DNA of 64,000 bases from Norana najaformis. Taxonomy: Eukaryota; Annelida; Clitellata; Crassiclitellata; Hormogastridae. Position numbers and translations under genes: made by a program. Below the pieces are notes generated by a model, which was given only the letters and a program-made list of their open reading frames with translations, was not told the origin of the DNA and made no database searches. Positions 9,501-19,299 of the stretch are shown here, piece by piece. The DNA lies in the NCBI GenBank assembly GCA_964023275.1, contig OZ029925.1:12449684-12513683 (forward strand), given 5' to 3'. Position 1 is the stretch's first letter, and every line of letters starts with the position of its first letter.

Positions 9501-11425
9501 AACTGTTCTATTGAACCAGTTAATCGATGAACGAATCTTTTAATAAGTTAATTAATCAACAAATAATGAACGAGTTAACTGCCGAACGGACGAAATTAAT
9601 TAATTTAACAATTAAGGAGTCGAGCTGTCCAAAAGCAGTACAATACAATACAATTAAAATTTGTTAACGCCCTCCTTACAAAGTTCAGAAGTGCACTTGA
9701 AGCCGGGTTATGTGAAGTATTAAGCATAACTTACAAGCCGGAGCCCTGTAAATGACAAGGATGGAGCTATTTCCATCAGTCAGCGACACTCTGCAAATCA
9801 TTTCAACGCTTCTGTCCACGAAGTAGAGCACCTGTTTCTTGTGGTCAATGGCCAGAGACGCAGGAGTTCCTGGATCCGTCTTCAGGAGTGGCTTTGCGTG
9901 GTTCGTCGCCAGGTCTATCTGGTAGATCTGAGGCCGGATATGGACCGATTCTGTGTCTGGACGAACCACCGAAACCAGAAGGTAGTTGTCGAGGATCGGT
10001 TGCTCTGGACAGAAACAGGGCGTTTCAGTTGGTCTTAGCGAAGTCGAAACGTTAACGAAGTCGGTTGGTAAATAAAATCATTTTTTCAATCTCAATAAAA
10101 TCATTAAAACCACGTCTCGGTAAAATCATTACGTTCAATCTCAATAAAATCATTACTTGTTAAAATCATTAATCATTAAAACCAAGTCTAGATAAAGTCA
10201 TAACTTTCAAAACAATCGATTTAATTCAATGAAACGGATTGATGCGATAAAACCTAGCAGGTCTATCTAAAATCATGTCTGTCTGTTTCTTTAAATGTAT
10301 ATATGTTTCAGTGTGTCCTTCTGTCTGTCTGTGTATCTGGCTATCTGCTGTTTGTGTGTCTGTTTGAGTGTTCTGTCAATGTGCTTATGTCTGTCTCTTT
10401 CTGTAGGTCTGGGTTCCGTGTCTCTTCTGTTTAACTGCCTGCCTGTCTGTCTCTTTCTATATGTATGCATGTCTGCCCGTCTGTCTGCCTGTCTGTCTAG
10501 GTAAAGAAGTCATCAATCAGTCACTTGTGATCAAGAAGTTAAGAAGGGAGTTGATGAAATTTGCGATGATAATGATGATGATGAGATAAAATTAATGATG
10601 ATAACGATGATGGAGATAACGATGACGATCATGTTGATTATTATCATCAATAGGATGGAAATTCGTATAGAGTAGAATAAAATAATAGAGAATAGAATAG
10701 ATCAGATCAGAAAAGTAATTGGTAAGATTAGACTAACGACTACGAACCACAGTCCAATTCATCGCTGCCGTCGTCACATTCTGGAGATCCATCGCACCGA
10801 TAGCTCTGTCGAATGCAATCAACGCCATCGTGACATGCAAACTGATCTGCCCGACAACCTAACAGATTGGATCAGATGAGATCAGGTTAAAACAAATCAG
10901 GTTAGAATGGACTGGACTGTGAGATTTAGTTGGATAAGTGATGTAGTTATATTACGTAAGATTAAACTAAATATGAAAAAATAGATCATATTAGATAAGA
11001 ATAGACCCTGGAAATTGATAACAATCAAACTAATTTGGCTGGAAAATAAGATTGGATTTAAACAAGACGTTGCACCCGGGGCGTAGCAATAGATTGTGCA
11101 GGTTGTGCAAAGCACAAGGGCCCAAGAGGCCAGAGCCCGCCTGGGCCCTCAATGGGCCAGAGGCCGCCTGGGCCCTCAAGGGGCCAAGGCCCGGTTGCTC
11201 AATTACTTAAAGCAAAATAGCCAGAGTTCAGTCTTCATAAGGGCCCCCGGAAGGCTAGCTACGCCACTGGTTGCACCTCTTCATTCTATGGATTGATTTA
11301 GATCAGCAGCTATTCGAAATGCTGGCGTTTCGATGAGCTCACTTACCGTCAGCCGTCGAGGTCAAAGACAGTACGTAGGTCAGGAGAATCCAAGAGATTC
11401 TTTGACAACACACGCGCAATAACAT
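3205..11425 (-). CDS. LDL-receptor-related single-propeller membrane receptor, copy 1
   Basis: Eight minus-strand exons join in phase: 11347-11425, 10744-10858, 9735-10033, 8907-9087, 6719-6849, 6090-6299, 3845-3941 and 3205-3505. They total 1413 nt, encoding 470 residues plus stop. Order: signal peptide (1-25), one LDLa module (28-63, six Cys, Ca ligands in [13 protein letters not shown]), a YWTD propeller (about 75-335) with LYFVD, LYFSD, LYWTDW, MYWVD and LYIAD blades, a membrane helix (about 343-367), an Arg-rich stop-transfer stretch and a cytoplasmic tail. LRP and LDLR relatives usually flank propellers with EGF modules, and none is seen here. The tail has YEHL, YMKL and YDDI (YxxPhi, possible endocytic signals) and PPCPPP, but no NPxY. 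A type I cell-surface receptor is likely; the ligand is unknown. A few donors are non-consensus, so exon ends may shift by a few bases. Confidence 0.9.
3506..3844. repeat. intron 7, mostly (CAT/CAC)n and (CAA)n microsatellite
   Basis: The 339-bp intron between the membrane-helix exon and the tail exon is dominated by ATC, ACC and CAA trinucleotides (3525-3685) and a second GTC/ATC block (3790-3822). The His-rich, Ser-rich and Asp-rich frames through it are artefacts of the repeat. In copy 2 the intron is 436 bp because the repeat is longer. Confidence 0.9.
3845..3941 (-). CDS. receptor copy 1, exon 7 (membrane helix)
   Basis: The acceptor TGTCTGCTTGCAG is followed by codons for [11 protein letters not shown], a Leu/Ile-rich stretch and WITLRRRR. 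It is a single hydrophobic helix with a basic stop-transfer end. The donor is GTCAGT. It is identical in both copies. Confidence 0.88.
4061..4945 (+). mobile_element. 5'-truncated non-LTR retrotransposon (CR1/L2/Jockey-like), 3' RT end
   Basis: The frames encode the C-terminal part of a LINE reverse transcriptase: [25 protein letters not shown], then [13 protein letters not shown], then [17 protein letters not shown]. The element ends with GCGCTTTATAAG and a (GATTAC)n tail. In this copy the frame is shifted near 4330, whereas the unit 2 copy keeps a 277-codon frame. It lies in receptor intron 6 on the opposite strand. Confidence 0.9.
4941..4997. repeat. (GACC)n microsatellite
   Basis: About 14 GACC repeats adjoin the LINE tail. 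The repeat is almost absent in the matching place of unit 2 (about 23855), where GACC repeats lie at the LINE's 5' side instead. Confidence 0.9.
5183..5347. repeat. 33-bp minisatellite, 5 units
   Basis: The unit is CGCTTCGGCTTTTCC, three variable bases, then GGCTNTCGAGAATGT. Five units here face eight in unit 2. Because 33 is divisible by 3, open frames run through it on both strands. It lies in receptor intron 6 and has no sign of being an exon. Confidence 0.93.
5520..5667. repeat. degenerate ~18-20 bp tandem repeat (AAAGTTACCGTTTATA-like)
   Basis: Seven to eight imperfect repeats of AAAGTTACCG or TATCGTTT with spacers. The same block is in unit 2. Confidence 0.75.
6090..6299 (-). CDS. receptor copy 1, exon 6 (last propeller blades)
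   Basis: The acceptor ATTTCAG is followed by [20 protein letters not shown], then [20 protein letters not shown] end it at a phase-1 GTCAGA donor after NSIR, which joins exon 7 in frame. The blade residue is Phe in IADF, while copy 2 has the family-typical Trp. Confidence 0.82.
6300..6718. other. intron 5: AT-rich and (CTG)n simple sequence
   Basis: AATTATTATAA-type repeats (6305-6415) are followed by an imperfect CTGCTACTG trinucleotide stretch (6420-6545). No other element is seen. Unit 2 carries an additional ~290-bp insertion here. Confidence 0.6.
6719..6849 (-). CDS. receptor copy 1, exon 5 (LYWTDW blade)
   Basis: It encodes [15 protein letters not shown] and then [13 protein letters not shown], a textbook LDLR class B repeat. 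The donor GTTCGA is non-consensus but is the only in-phase choice. It is identical in both copies. Confidence 0.88.
7185..7440. repeat. degenerate G-rich GGGTAGAGTA repeat
   Basis: Irregular repeats of GGGTAGGGTAGAGTA and GGGTGGGTAAA on the plus strand in intron 4. The pattern is shared with unit 2. Confidence 0.5.
7559..8785 (-). mobile_element. 5'-truncated RTE-like LINE with 11-bp target site duplication
   Basis: The minus strand encodes a reverse transcriptase in broken frames: [44 protein letters not shown] (YADD catalytic box), and a C-terminal [15 protein letters not shown] region. CTGTTATTTCT is repeated on both sides (7548-7558 and 8786-8796), so this is a single target-primed insertion into intron 4. 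The element and its flanking repeats are present in both units, so it predates the duplication. Confidence 0.92.
8907..9087 (-). CDS. receptor copy 1, exon 4 (propeller blades)
   Basis: The acceptor ACCTCTGCAG is followed by [20 protein letters not shown], then [15 protein letters not shown], ending at AAVIDEAN-type sequence before GTAAGT. Three residues differ in copy 2 (K/R, L/I, I/V), with no silent change. Confidence 0.9.
9116..9490. repeat. ~375-bp polypurine tract (plus strand) in intron 3
   Basis: AGAAGG, GAGGAA and AAGAAG repeats are almost free of pyrimidines on the plus strand. On the transcribed minus-sense strand this becomes a very long CU tract ending ~30 nt before the exon 4 acceptor. 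Confidence 0.9.
9735..10033 (-). CDS. receptor copy 1, exon 3 (start of propeller)
   Basis: It encodes [20 protein letters not shown], then [18 protein letters not shown], then [18 protein letters not shown]. The CFCPE segment is what remains where relatives have an EGF module. The donor is a strong GTAAGT. Three residues and one silent site differ from copy 2. Confidence 0.88.
10034..10743. other. intron 2: simple-sequence rich
   Basis: It contains AAAATCATT-type repeats (10060-10210), TGTCTGTCTG repeats (10270-10500) and GATGATAA repeats (10560-10650). No other feature is visible. Confidence 0.6.
10744..10858 (-). CDS. receptor copy 1, exon 2 (LDLa module)
   Basis: Phase-1 start. [27 protein letters not shown] and DDGSDELDC give the six-cysteine LDLa pattern. 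The acidic residue before the fifth Cys is Glu here and the canonical Asp in copy 2. The donor is either GTAGTC (in phase with exon 3, used here) or GTTCGT four bases earlier. Confidence 0.88.
11077..11269. mobile_element. hAT-type MITE, 193 bp, with 8-bp TSD
   Basis: The ends are CGGGGCGTAGC and GCTAGCTACGCCACTG, the inverted repeat known from hAT elements (CAGTGGCGTAGC). The 8-bp direct repeat GTTGCACC flanks it (11069-11076 and 11270-11277). Inside are three ~27-bp GC-rich units with GGGCC cores. It sits in receptor intron 1, at the same site in unit 2. Confidence 0.85.
11347..11425 (-). CDS. receptor copy 1, exon 1 (signal peptide)
   Basis: ATG at 11425; MLLRVCC, then [18 protein letters not shown], then D, then donor GTAAGT. 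This is a hydrophobic signal peptide with likely cleavage after STA. Its 1-nt overhang joins exon 2 to make Gly. It is identical in both copies. Confidence 0.88.
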
Positions 11426-12045
11426 CTTCGATATCGTGTCGACTTTGTCCTAAATTGAATTAACACCGCAACAGTGTTAAGACGGCAACAGAATTCACTC
11501 CGCAGGAGAGTTAACACCGCGAGAGAATTAGCACCACAACAGTGTTAACGCTGTGACCGAATTAGGACTGCCGCGAAATGACATCTCCTGTAAAATGTCG
11601 CAATTAGCTTCAATGACTAACTGTTGCGTTTGTACCCGGGCTTTTCACTGGAACTCAACTCCTAGTGACTGACCATACAGTAACTCAAATGAAACCTTGA
11701 ACACTACGGCATCCACACTTCAACCTATACAGTCATTAATTTCTACAAAACAATGTGTCTTTATAGATGTATACGAGCTAATTGGCTGCGAACTGTATGC
11801 ATATAAAGATTTATGACTCCGCCGATATGCTGAAACCTTAGAATGCAAGGACTTTAAACAGTAGTGGGTTAGTGTATCCTGCTGTGAGACCCTTCGTCTG
11901 CACGCCAATTTTTTGAACGCATGCTTTTGTTTCTACTCATGGGTGCGGTTTTTAGATTCTTTGAAACCTACACGGTCCGTATATGGGGATTTAAAATTGT
12001 ATTGTATTGTATTTGATAACTTATATAACGCTTCTTACAGAACAA
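11426..12045. promoter_or_regulatory. 5' flank of receptor copy 1 with TTAACACCGC repeats
   Basis: At 11455-11555 several TTAACACCGC and ACAGTGTTAA elements occur in direct and inverted order. An acceptor-like AATTTAG lies just upstream of the ATG exon, so a separate 5' UTR exon is possible. No TATA box or initiator is recognised. Confidence 0.3.
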
Positions 12046-12049
12046 ACTA

Positions 12050-12290
12050 CTCAGAGGCGCTTCCAGCATGAGAGCCCCTGGGAAATAAGAACGTCTTTAA
12101 ACAACGAGCTGACTGAGCTCTATCACCAACAGAGACCCTTGCACGAAACGATAGCGGAAGTTCATTCCATAGAAAAGGGACAACAACAGCAAAAGCCCTC
12201 TGCTGAGCAAACGAGGACTTAACACGAGGAACAAATAGATCCAGACGACCTAGAGAACGTAAAGGACGGGATGAGGTACTAGAGCGTGGA
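12050..12290 (-). mobile_element. LINE 3'-end fragment (CR1/L2/Jockey-like)
   Basis: The minus strand reads as a degraded FAVVVPFLWNELP-type reverse transcriptase end, ending in a GCGCCTCTGAGTAG-like tail. It is related to the element at 4061 but more diverged. Confidence 0.7.
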
Positions 12291-12809
12291 GGCCGATTTC
12301 AAATGGCGAGGCACCCATTCAAACGAGCAGAGTTGGTGAAGACCCTCACCCGATAAATTCATTGAAAAATGAACAGGGTCGAGGCCATACGATCGTTACA
12401 GAAAACAGTGTACATTTACATTTACAGAAGACGTAAAAGCCCTGCAATGCGCTGGCTCTGTGTTCAGGACCTTGGGATTTTTTCCACTTTTTCATGCGAA
12501 CATACAAGGGCAAAGCACAAGGATGGGCGCCTCCCCTACATTCCACATGGGACTTAACAGAGCTTTCTTTACAGGAGGTGACTAATTTTGCAATGTGTAA
12601 ACAAAGACTCATAAGATATGACATAACACAGCAAAGCACAACAAAGGATAAAGTAACATTATGTAGGCCTAACGTAAAGTGAATCAGCATATGTTTTCAG
12701 TGGTTGAGAGACTTTAATCTGTGTTAAAACCACTGTTCGACCACAGAAGTCTTCTGAACCGCTTAGAACCTATGCTAGTTCACTCTACGTTTACGTTATG
12801 CTATTGTGT

Positions 12810-12998
12810 AATTGTAATCTGACATTTATAAAGCGCCACTTCAAGAATAGACTCATTAGAGGCGCTCCCGACCCGAACCAGTGAGACCACTGTCAACTAA
12901 TACAGACTTCAGGCGCTTGCGAAACTGCGGAAGAAACAAACTGAGGAATTCAAGCCGGAGTTCTCGGGAAAGTCGATTCCAGCTATTAGGTCCAACAT
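12810..12998 (-). mobile_element. LINE 3'-end fragment, same family as 4061
   Basis: The reverse complement aligns with the last ~190 bp of the LINE at 4061-4945: GGAGCGCCTCTAATGAG, then GAAGTGGCGCTTTATAA, then a GATTAC-like tail. The orientation is opposite and it is older. Confidence 0.8.
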
Positions 12999-13054
12999 AG
13001 GCAAAGTGTGTTATGTTATGCAATTTTTTTCGTATAAGTCTTCACTGGCTATCG

Positions 13055-13235
13055 TAATCGTAATCCCGAGACTTCTACAGCGCCCAACGAAAACCACGTC
13101 ACGGGGACCAGCTTATTCACAGGCGCTCAGTCGAAACAAAATCGATAGACAAAAAGGGTTCGGGTCCAGGTCAAGATCCAAAAGTCAAGCAGAGAGACAG
13201 CGTGGAAGCTACGGTGGGTGATGTTTGGGATTGGA
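13055..13235 (-). mobile_element. SINE with (GATTAC)n tail
   Basis: The core GGACCAGCTTATTCACAGG, next to CAGCGCCCAACG and a GTAATCGTAATC end, recurs at 15370, 32070, 35060, 42440, 43730 and 43960. On the element's own strand it ends in GCGCTGTAGAAG and a GATTAC tail, like the local LINE. Confidence 0.75.
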
Positions 13236-13319
13236 GCGGGGAGAGATAAGAGGAAAAAGGGGAGTCAGGATAGGATCTGTCTAAGACTTCTTTCAACTGC
13301 ATGCGTACTGTTCCACTTT

Positions 13320-14300
13320 GTGAGTCCGTGCGTGCATACGTGTGTATGTGTGTGGGAGGGGTGATTCATATTGTGTCATTCCACTGGAATGTAGCATTTG
13401 TTGAAGTTATCTTTAATTGCCAATGTAAATCGTTATCCTTCGGTCGACAGCGAGAATCTTGAGGCGTGGCCCCTGTTTCTAGCGACTGCCTATAGTACAG
13501 CTTCAAGTTCCGCCTCATATTTCTTATTAGACTCTGGTCATATATTTATGCATGCATAGCCTACACTATATATATATATGCATAACCTACACTATATATA
13601 TATATGTCGTCTGCATGTATTTTGTCAGAACTAGCTGTATGGATATATGTATCCATATATATCGCATTACACATATACATTATACATATCCTATGTCTGT
13701 AAGGACTGAGTCAGAACCAAAACACGAGTGAAATGCATATAATTAGGCCTATATATATCGAGGATACGTGTGCATATATATTATATATACACACAAATTA
13801 TATATCCCTGGCTCTGGTCTTATGATGAGGAAAACACCCGTATTTTGTTGCCAAATCCTGCTGTTGGCTTTCCTTCCCACGTGCATCTGCGTCCTGGTGC
13901 AGTTCAGCTTAATTAATCACGTTGAGTTACTCAGAAGAGTTCGAATTAGTTCAACAGCTGGTCACATACAACAGAGTAATTTCCGTCACTCTATAAGCTT
14001 CGATACACACAAATTATATATCCCTGCATTTGGTATTATCTTCTATAGGATACATATACATGTATATATGTATACGTATATTACATTTCTGTTCCAAAGC
14101 AGCTGCCTTATACACAACCTTAATCTCGTATGGTTTATTAAAGGGCAACGGGCACTTTTTGAGCTAAAAATTTCAAACCCATAAAACTTCAACTCATAAA
14201 CCAAATGAAAAGATAGCAGAGGTGTCGACCATAGGGTGGCCCTCGGGCCCCGACAAATATGAGCAGCAAAATCGGTAAAGGCAGCTAGGCGTCTCTGTGG
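13320..14300. other. no gene; AT-rich TATATA stretches
   Basis: Short TA microsatellites (13565-13800) and generic AT-rich sequence. Several short open frames are not conserved in frame with unit 2. Confidence 0.4.
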
Positions 14301-14705
14301 ACTGACAAAAATTCAATTCTTTACTTACTTACTTACTTGTCTGTTTAGAGCATTTTCTGCTGGTCTATGCTACTGACGTCACATCAAATGCAAGCACAGA
14401 CCAAGAGGAGCCACCGACACTGTCCAAACGATTTGGAAGAACCAGGAAGAAAAATAATAGGCCTACAGTTGATGATACGAATCACACAGATTTGAAAGCA
14501 GAGTTCCGCGTAGCAAAACTTCAGCAGTAGATCATGCGATCCTCCGATATCAGTTGCTTTCGTCGTTATAACTTGTTCCAATTTTCGTACATATGTTCCA
14601 TCCCTATAATTTCTGCTCACGAGGTTTCTCTACAGAAATTAAAATGGTATTTAACCGTTTAAATTATTGACCTCATACATGTTCGTGAGCCACTGCATAG
14701 CCTTT

Positions 14706-15074
14706 TCAGAACCTCTCCAATGTGTCGCTAAAAGGCCCAGCTGATATTAAAGTTTCTGAACAAGTTCTTTTGTAGCAGAGCCGTGCTGGCGTATCCGGGT
14801 TTTCTCTTACTGCCTGGGAAAATAGAGTCTCATGACACGTCTCTATATATTTCCGTCCTAGGCACTTGGATATCGGACAACGCATCTCCCCACTATCACG
14901 CGACACTCGATAGATTTCCTTCCGTAGGACTTCCAGCTTCACACGTATATGTCTCATGCACCACAACTTTTCGGAGTAAGCTCTCTTACCAGAACTCTGT
15001 GCTGGCAATTCTAGACCAACACAATTAATTAATTCTACTTCCCAAGATAGGATATATCTATGGAATACTGGCAT
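14706..15074 (-). CDS. Cys-rich hypothetical ORF, copy 1 (doubtful)
   Basis: A 122-codon frame has CVGLELPAQSSGKRAYSEK, then MRCPISKCLGRKYIETCHET. Most of it aligns in frame with the ORF at 34075-34464, so the pair is not a random frame. It stops earlier than copy 2 and lacks Cys at the position of CLGRKCIETC. There are no introns and no known domain. It could be a decayed retrogene or part of a transposon. Confidence 0.3.
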   Translation of the reverse strand: MPVFHRYILSWEVELINCVGLELPAQSSGKRAYSEKLWCMRHIRVKLEVLRKEIYRVSRDSGEMRCPISKCLGRKYIETCHETLFSQAVRENPDTPARLCYKRTCSETLISAGPFSDTLERF

Positions 15075-15364
15075 TTAAAGTCCTCTGTATAAACCTTCGC
15101 TATCTGCACATCGACCTACGCACGAGGGGCCCCCCGCGCTTCAGTCAGTTCTCTTGAAATCGGATCCTTTTGAGGCGGTATCTCAGACAGCGGATACTTT
15201 GGCTGACTTACTCAGAATTGCACTGACCAGTTTCTTGAACGGCAATTGTGGGGTAATCTTCCGTAACGTGACCCCTTTGGTTGAAATTGGTTCATACAGA
15301 CCTGTAGGCTATAACGTTTCCTACCCCGAGTTTCGCACAGCCTCTTCCCGCTAGGAATCTGACC

Positions 15365-15480
15365 CTTCCTGTCTATCGATTTTGTTTTGATTAAGCACCT
15401 GTGAATAAGCTGGTTCCCGTGACTTACCTTTCTTTGGGCGCTCTAGAAATCTCGAGTTTACGAATTCTGACTCTCTAGTG
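15365..15480 (+). mobile_element. SINE fragment (GATTAC-tail family)
   Basis: GTGAATAAGCTGGTTCCCGTGAC, split as core and arm, then GGGCGCTCTAGAAAT and GAGTTTACGAATT match the reverse complement of the copy at 13055. Confidence 0.7.
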
Positions 15481-15766
15481 CAGTCGCCATTTTTGGCGTA
15501 GTGAACTCACAGAAAGGACAAATCGATGGTGTTAAAACAACAAGGGGCATAAATGGGGTGAACTAAACAATCGCACATACAATAGCAAACGATAAGCAGA
15601 ACGCTGACATCCAAAGAACTTATTTTGCTCTAAGATGCGTATGTTTACTTTCTAAAGTAATTCAATCATGCGCAGTAAAACTTCGTTATATCGATTTTCA
15701 ATGGGCTAAAATAAGCCTATATCCAGGTTTCGAAATAAGCGGAATATTCACGTCAAGTTCTACCCG

Positions 15767-16508
15767 ATACCACGTGAACTAAGTCGTCATAAAATTTTAA
15801 TACAAGCACTTCAAATGCGTTTTATGATAATGGCTGTGCGTAAAAATAACTTAAAAACATTATACATTTATTTAACTTACAGACCCAAGTGTAGAACGAA
15901 AACATTTCAGACTACAAACCTGAACCGGAAGTAGAATGGGAGCTAAAATGTACCATATGAGAGTAAATTGTCAGTGCTAAGAATCTTAATTCCGTTCTCG
16001 TATCTCTGGTTAAAACGTTCCAGCCAACCAGTTGAACTTTTAAATTACCAATGACCAAATATAGCCTATCAGCAAACTTCTGTACTTGAGCCGCAAGAAA
16101 GGGACACCAGTGGCAACCATATTTGTTCAGGCCTGCATACATTACATTACAGGCGCTTCCTCGATTCCACCGTACGGTTATGCTCATTGGCGCTTTCTGG
16201 AGGTACAGTGGCCAACGTTTTCTTTATTGTTTTATCCACGTTGACACCATGTTGAACGGTACCCCAAAGCACTTTGCAAAACTAATCTGGGATTATTAAT
16301 TTTTATTCAGATTCTCCCTTTCGACGCCATTACAGGATGTGTCAAAGATCACAATTAAGACCAATTACGTGTTGCAAGGTCTTTATTTGTAAAGTGAGGC
16401 CGGGGGACTTACCGCCTCGCAAACTCTCAGCGATTAATTAGCTAAAATGAAGTACAGAAGTTAAATTACAGCACACCCAGCCTTAACTGACTGACCCCTC
16501 TCGTCTCC
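15767..16508. other. ~740-bp segment present only in unit 1
   Basis: Both units share TTCTACCCG on the left and GTCTCCCAGAC-like or GTGTCCCAGAC sequence on the right, but unit 2 (35452-35460) lacks everything between. No terminal repeats or coding region were recognised. It is either an insertion in unit 1 or a deletion in unit 2. Confidence 0.75.
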
Positions 16509-17400
16509 CAGACATGCACATGCATCATTTTGTCACATGTCTGGAATCGGGAAACGAAACATCTGCTATTCATCAGTCAGCCAACACTAGGCAGGGCAAG
16601 CGTATCGAGTTGCAGAGTATCCCTGAAACTTCGCTGCCTGCTAGTCAACATTTCGACAAGGACTGAAAATTTTCATCACAATAAGCAAAACTTCAATATA
16701 AGCATGTTTGATAAAACAGAATTTTGTTTGTGTCTGAACTGGTTCTGGCCGGGCCACTGAGTGGTATTCGATATACAGTAACCGGAAGTTCAATACACCC
16801 GTTACAATGTAACAAGAAGCCATCATTTCAACCCACAGAACTTTTGATTAACAAATCATTCAACCAAGATAGTACAGTACATGTACAACTAATGCAGCAT
16901 ACAGGTAAATGTATTCTTATGCAGACATGGTATGACCAAGAGAGGTTCCCCTTCCTCTAATGTTTCACCCTGTTCAACTCCTGCTCTCTCGAAGACATTA
17001 ACTGTTGGGTAATAAACCAGTTATACTATAATGATCTTTAGTCAGCCCGTAGCTAATGCAGCTTTTTCAGTATTTAGACAAAACTGTCTGCAAACGTTCT
17101 ATCCACTTCAGTGTTTGCTCTTTGCAGAAACTGTTTTAAATGTGTACCATCCGAGCATATTTATATCCCACCTGGCTATTTCGTAGGGCCGCCTAACCCG
17201 TAATTTCAAGGGATATAATCAGTTCTTGGTGGAATCAAATAACGCGTACATGTACTAAATGCTTGACGTGATCTGATACGGTTTGTTTGGAGGTCACGCC
17301 GTTTCCTCATTGTGTCTTCAGATGGGGACTCCAGGAATCTAACCTTGTCTTGATCATCAGTAGAGTAGACCCGAAGCCAAGCAATGGATGCCATCCACTG
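16509..17400. other. no gene seen
   Basis: Unremarkable AT-rich sequence shared with unit 2 (35461-36280), with many point differences and short indels. Confidence 0.4.
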
Positions 17401-17404
17401 TTAA

Positions 17405-17655
17405 CAAAAGATGCAACTGGTTAACAGACGTTGCAATGTTAGTCATTGTTTTAACAATGAAAGTCAACATTTAACACATTGCAATGTAAGTCATCATTTA
17501 ACAGTGTAAGTCAGCATCGAGCAGTATTGGCCAGCAATTAACAATGTAAGCCAATTAGCTAATTTTTCTGTTAGCCCCAACATTTAACAATGTTACCGTT
17601 AATTTAACAATGGCAGCCTAGCTTTCACAATGTAAGCTGACAATCGACCATGTTA
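17405..17655. repeat. degenerate ~25-bp tandem repeat (ACAATGTAAGTCA / CATTTAAC)
   Basis: About nine imperfect units with AACAATGTAAGTCA and AACATTTAAC cores end just before H/ACA candidate A. The unit 2 counterpart is 36285-36525. Confidence 0.75.
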
Positions 17656-17659
17656 CAAA

Positions 17660-17801
17660 TGATGTGCTTCCGTCTTAGACCGAAAATCACACAGAATGTG
17701 ATGACGGGTGGACCAGAACCATTTCTTCTAGCATTCATTTGATCTGTTCGAGGACCTCACTTCAAAACAGATGTCAACTGTCAGAAGAGATGGAAAATCC
17801 C
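17660..17801 (-). ncRNA. H/ACA snoRNA candidate A (unit 1)
   Basis: On the minus strand: 5' hairpin, H box AGAAGA, 3' hairpin with pocket arms GGTCCACCCGTCAT and CGGTCTAAGAC, then an ACA box (17663-17665). The lower 5' stem is GGATT against AATGC here, a mismatch. Unit 2 has GCATT. It belongs to a local family of five (A-E). Confidence 0.6.
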
Positions 17802-18160
17802 TGATCAACCCAGTATGACTTTCATAAACAGAATTAAATATGAAATTTCAATCTGTTAAATGTTACACCTGGAATAAATCTTATTTCATTAAGTTTACCT
17901 AAACTAATTAAAAAAAGAATAAAATATGAAAGTGTTTCTGCCAAAGACAACACCTGGAAATATCACTTATTAATGCAAGATCAGGAGAAGTCACTTGTTC
18001 GGGTAACATCTGAAATAATCACTCATAACATTTTCTTCAGTACTAATTTACAGTGTACAAGGTTTTACAATTTTCACCTTTACAAGGTATGAAAACATTT
18101 ATAAAATCGCAAGGTCTTACAACGACATGTTCTCATCTGTAAATTTTTTTAGGTTATCTG

Positions 18161-18303
18161 TTTTGTTTTTCTGTCTTAGACCGAACATCACACAAAGTTC
18201 GATGACGGGTGGACCAGAAACATTTTCTCTAGCATTCATTTGACCCGTTTGAGGACCTCACTTCGCAACAAACACAAGCCATCAGAAGTGGCTGAAGAAT
18301 GCA
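18161..18303 (-). ncRNA. H/ACA snoRNA candidate B (unit 1)
   Basis: This is the clearest member. The 5' hairpin has GCATTC pairing GAATGC and an inner CACTTC pairing GAAGTG. The H box is AGAGAA. The 3' hairpin has TTTCTG pairing CAGAAA and an inner CGAAC pairing GTTCG, with an internal loop GTCCACCCGTCAT against GTCTAAGA. An ACA box follows directly. Its ~140 nt length fits the class. The rRNA target of the pocket was not identified. Confidence 0.75.
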
Positions 18304-18872
18304 GACTATGGTGTGGTTATTTTAGTCACCAAAATATAATTTTTGAAAGTACATGTAAAATACATAATAAAATGATTTTACAAAATATGAAAATACATGT
18401 ACATTTACGAAATTCCCACAAATGTGGCTTGACAGTTCAAAGGGGTCGTCCATTAAAGGATGTCCGCAAAAAATGACCTACTCTCCCTCCTCTTTTCCGC
18501 ATTCGGGTAACCCCTTTCTTCCCTCTGCACAGTCTGCACTCCAACGTAACACTAATGCCTAGAATATGCTATGCTGCTCTGTTCAGCAAAGGGACTCTAT
18601 TGATCCAATGCAATACAGACTTTCTGAGTGGAATTGACTGACTGTAGAAAAATAACCGTACCAAATTTAGACGCAGAAGTCCCTTATGTTCGACTTCAAA
18701 GTAAATAAGAAATGTGCCGTATGCAGGATTTCAAGTTTGAGAAGATGAAGATATTGAGGGATCTGTGGGGGAATAAAATTTGCCTCATTTAACTTATTAA
18801 GACAAACCTCACCAGTTTTTAAACAGTTTGCTCCTAGAACAACAACATGGCTATTTGAAGACTGGCATGGGG

Positions 18873-19013
18873 AAATGTTTTTCTGGCATAGATGAAACAT
18901 CACATGAACTTGAATAACGGGTGAACCAGAACAGCCTTCCTTAGCATTTACTTGATTCTTTTCAAGACCTTACCTCAAAACATACATAAACAGTTATGTG
19001 ACTGAAGAATGCA
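18873..19013 (-). ncRNA. H/ACA snoRNA candidate C (unit 1)
   Basis: GCATTC pairs with AAATGC loosely. The H box region TAAGGAAG is off-consensus. The 3' hairpin TTCTGG pairs with CCAGAA, has pocket arm TTCACCCGTTATT, and is followed by AAACA. It is more diverged than A, B and D. Confidence 0.55.
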
Positions 19014-19157
19014 AACAGCATCACTGGCTCTTGCAAAGCACCACAACGCAAAAATGCATACCAGTCGGGCTTAAGTGCCGACAGGGCAGCAAGAATAGGT
19101 GAATTTATATTAAATGTTCTATAAAAGCATTACTGAAATGTCTAAATGCAAGTGTGC

Positions 19158-19299
19158 ATTTGTTTTCCCGTCTTAGACCGTCAGTTACATTCAAAATTTC
19201 AACGACGGGTGGACCAGGAAATTGATTTGATCTAGCATTCGCATTCATGTTAGACATCAATTCATGACAAAAGTTGCTCAGAACTGGACACCGAATGCA
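19158..19299 (-). ncRNA. H/ACA snoRNA candidate D (unit 1)
   Basis: GCATTC pairs with GAATGC; H box AGATCA; TTTCC pairs with GGGAAA around a pocket CTGGTCCACCCGTCG and GACGGTCTAAGACG; ACA box in AAAACAAATG. Confidence 0.7.

Noticed and set aside
9052-9502. Basic plus-strand and Leu/Phe-rich minus-strand frames (also 28294-28739)
   Set aside because: Readings of the polypurine tract.
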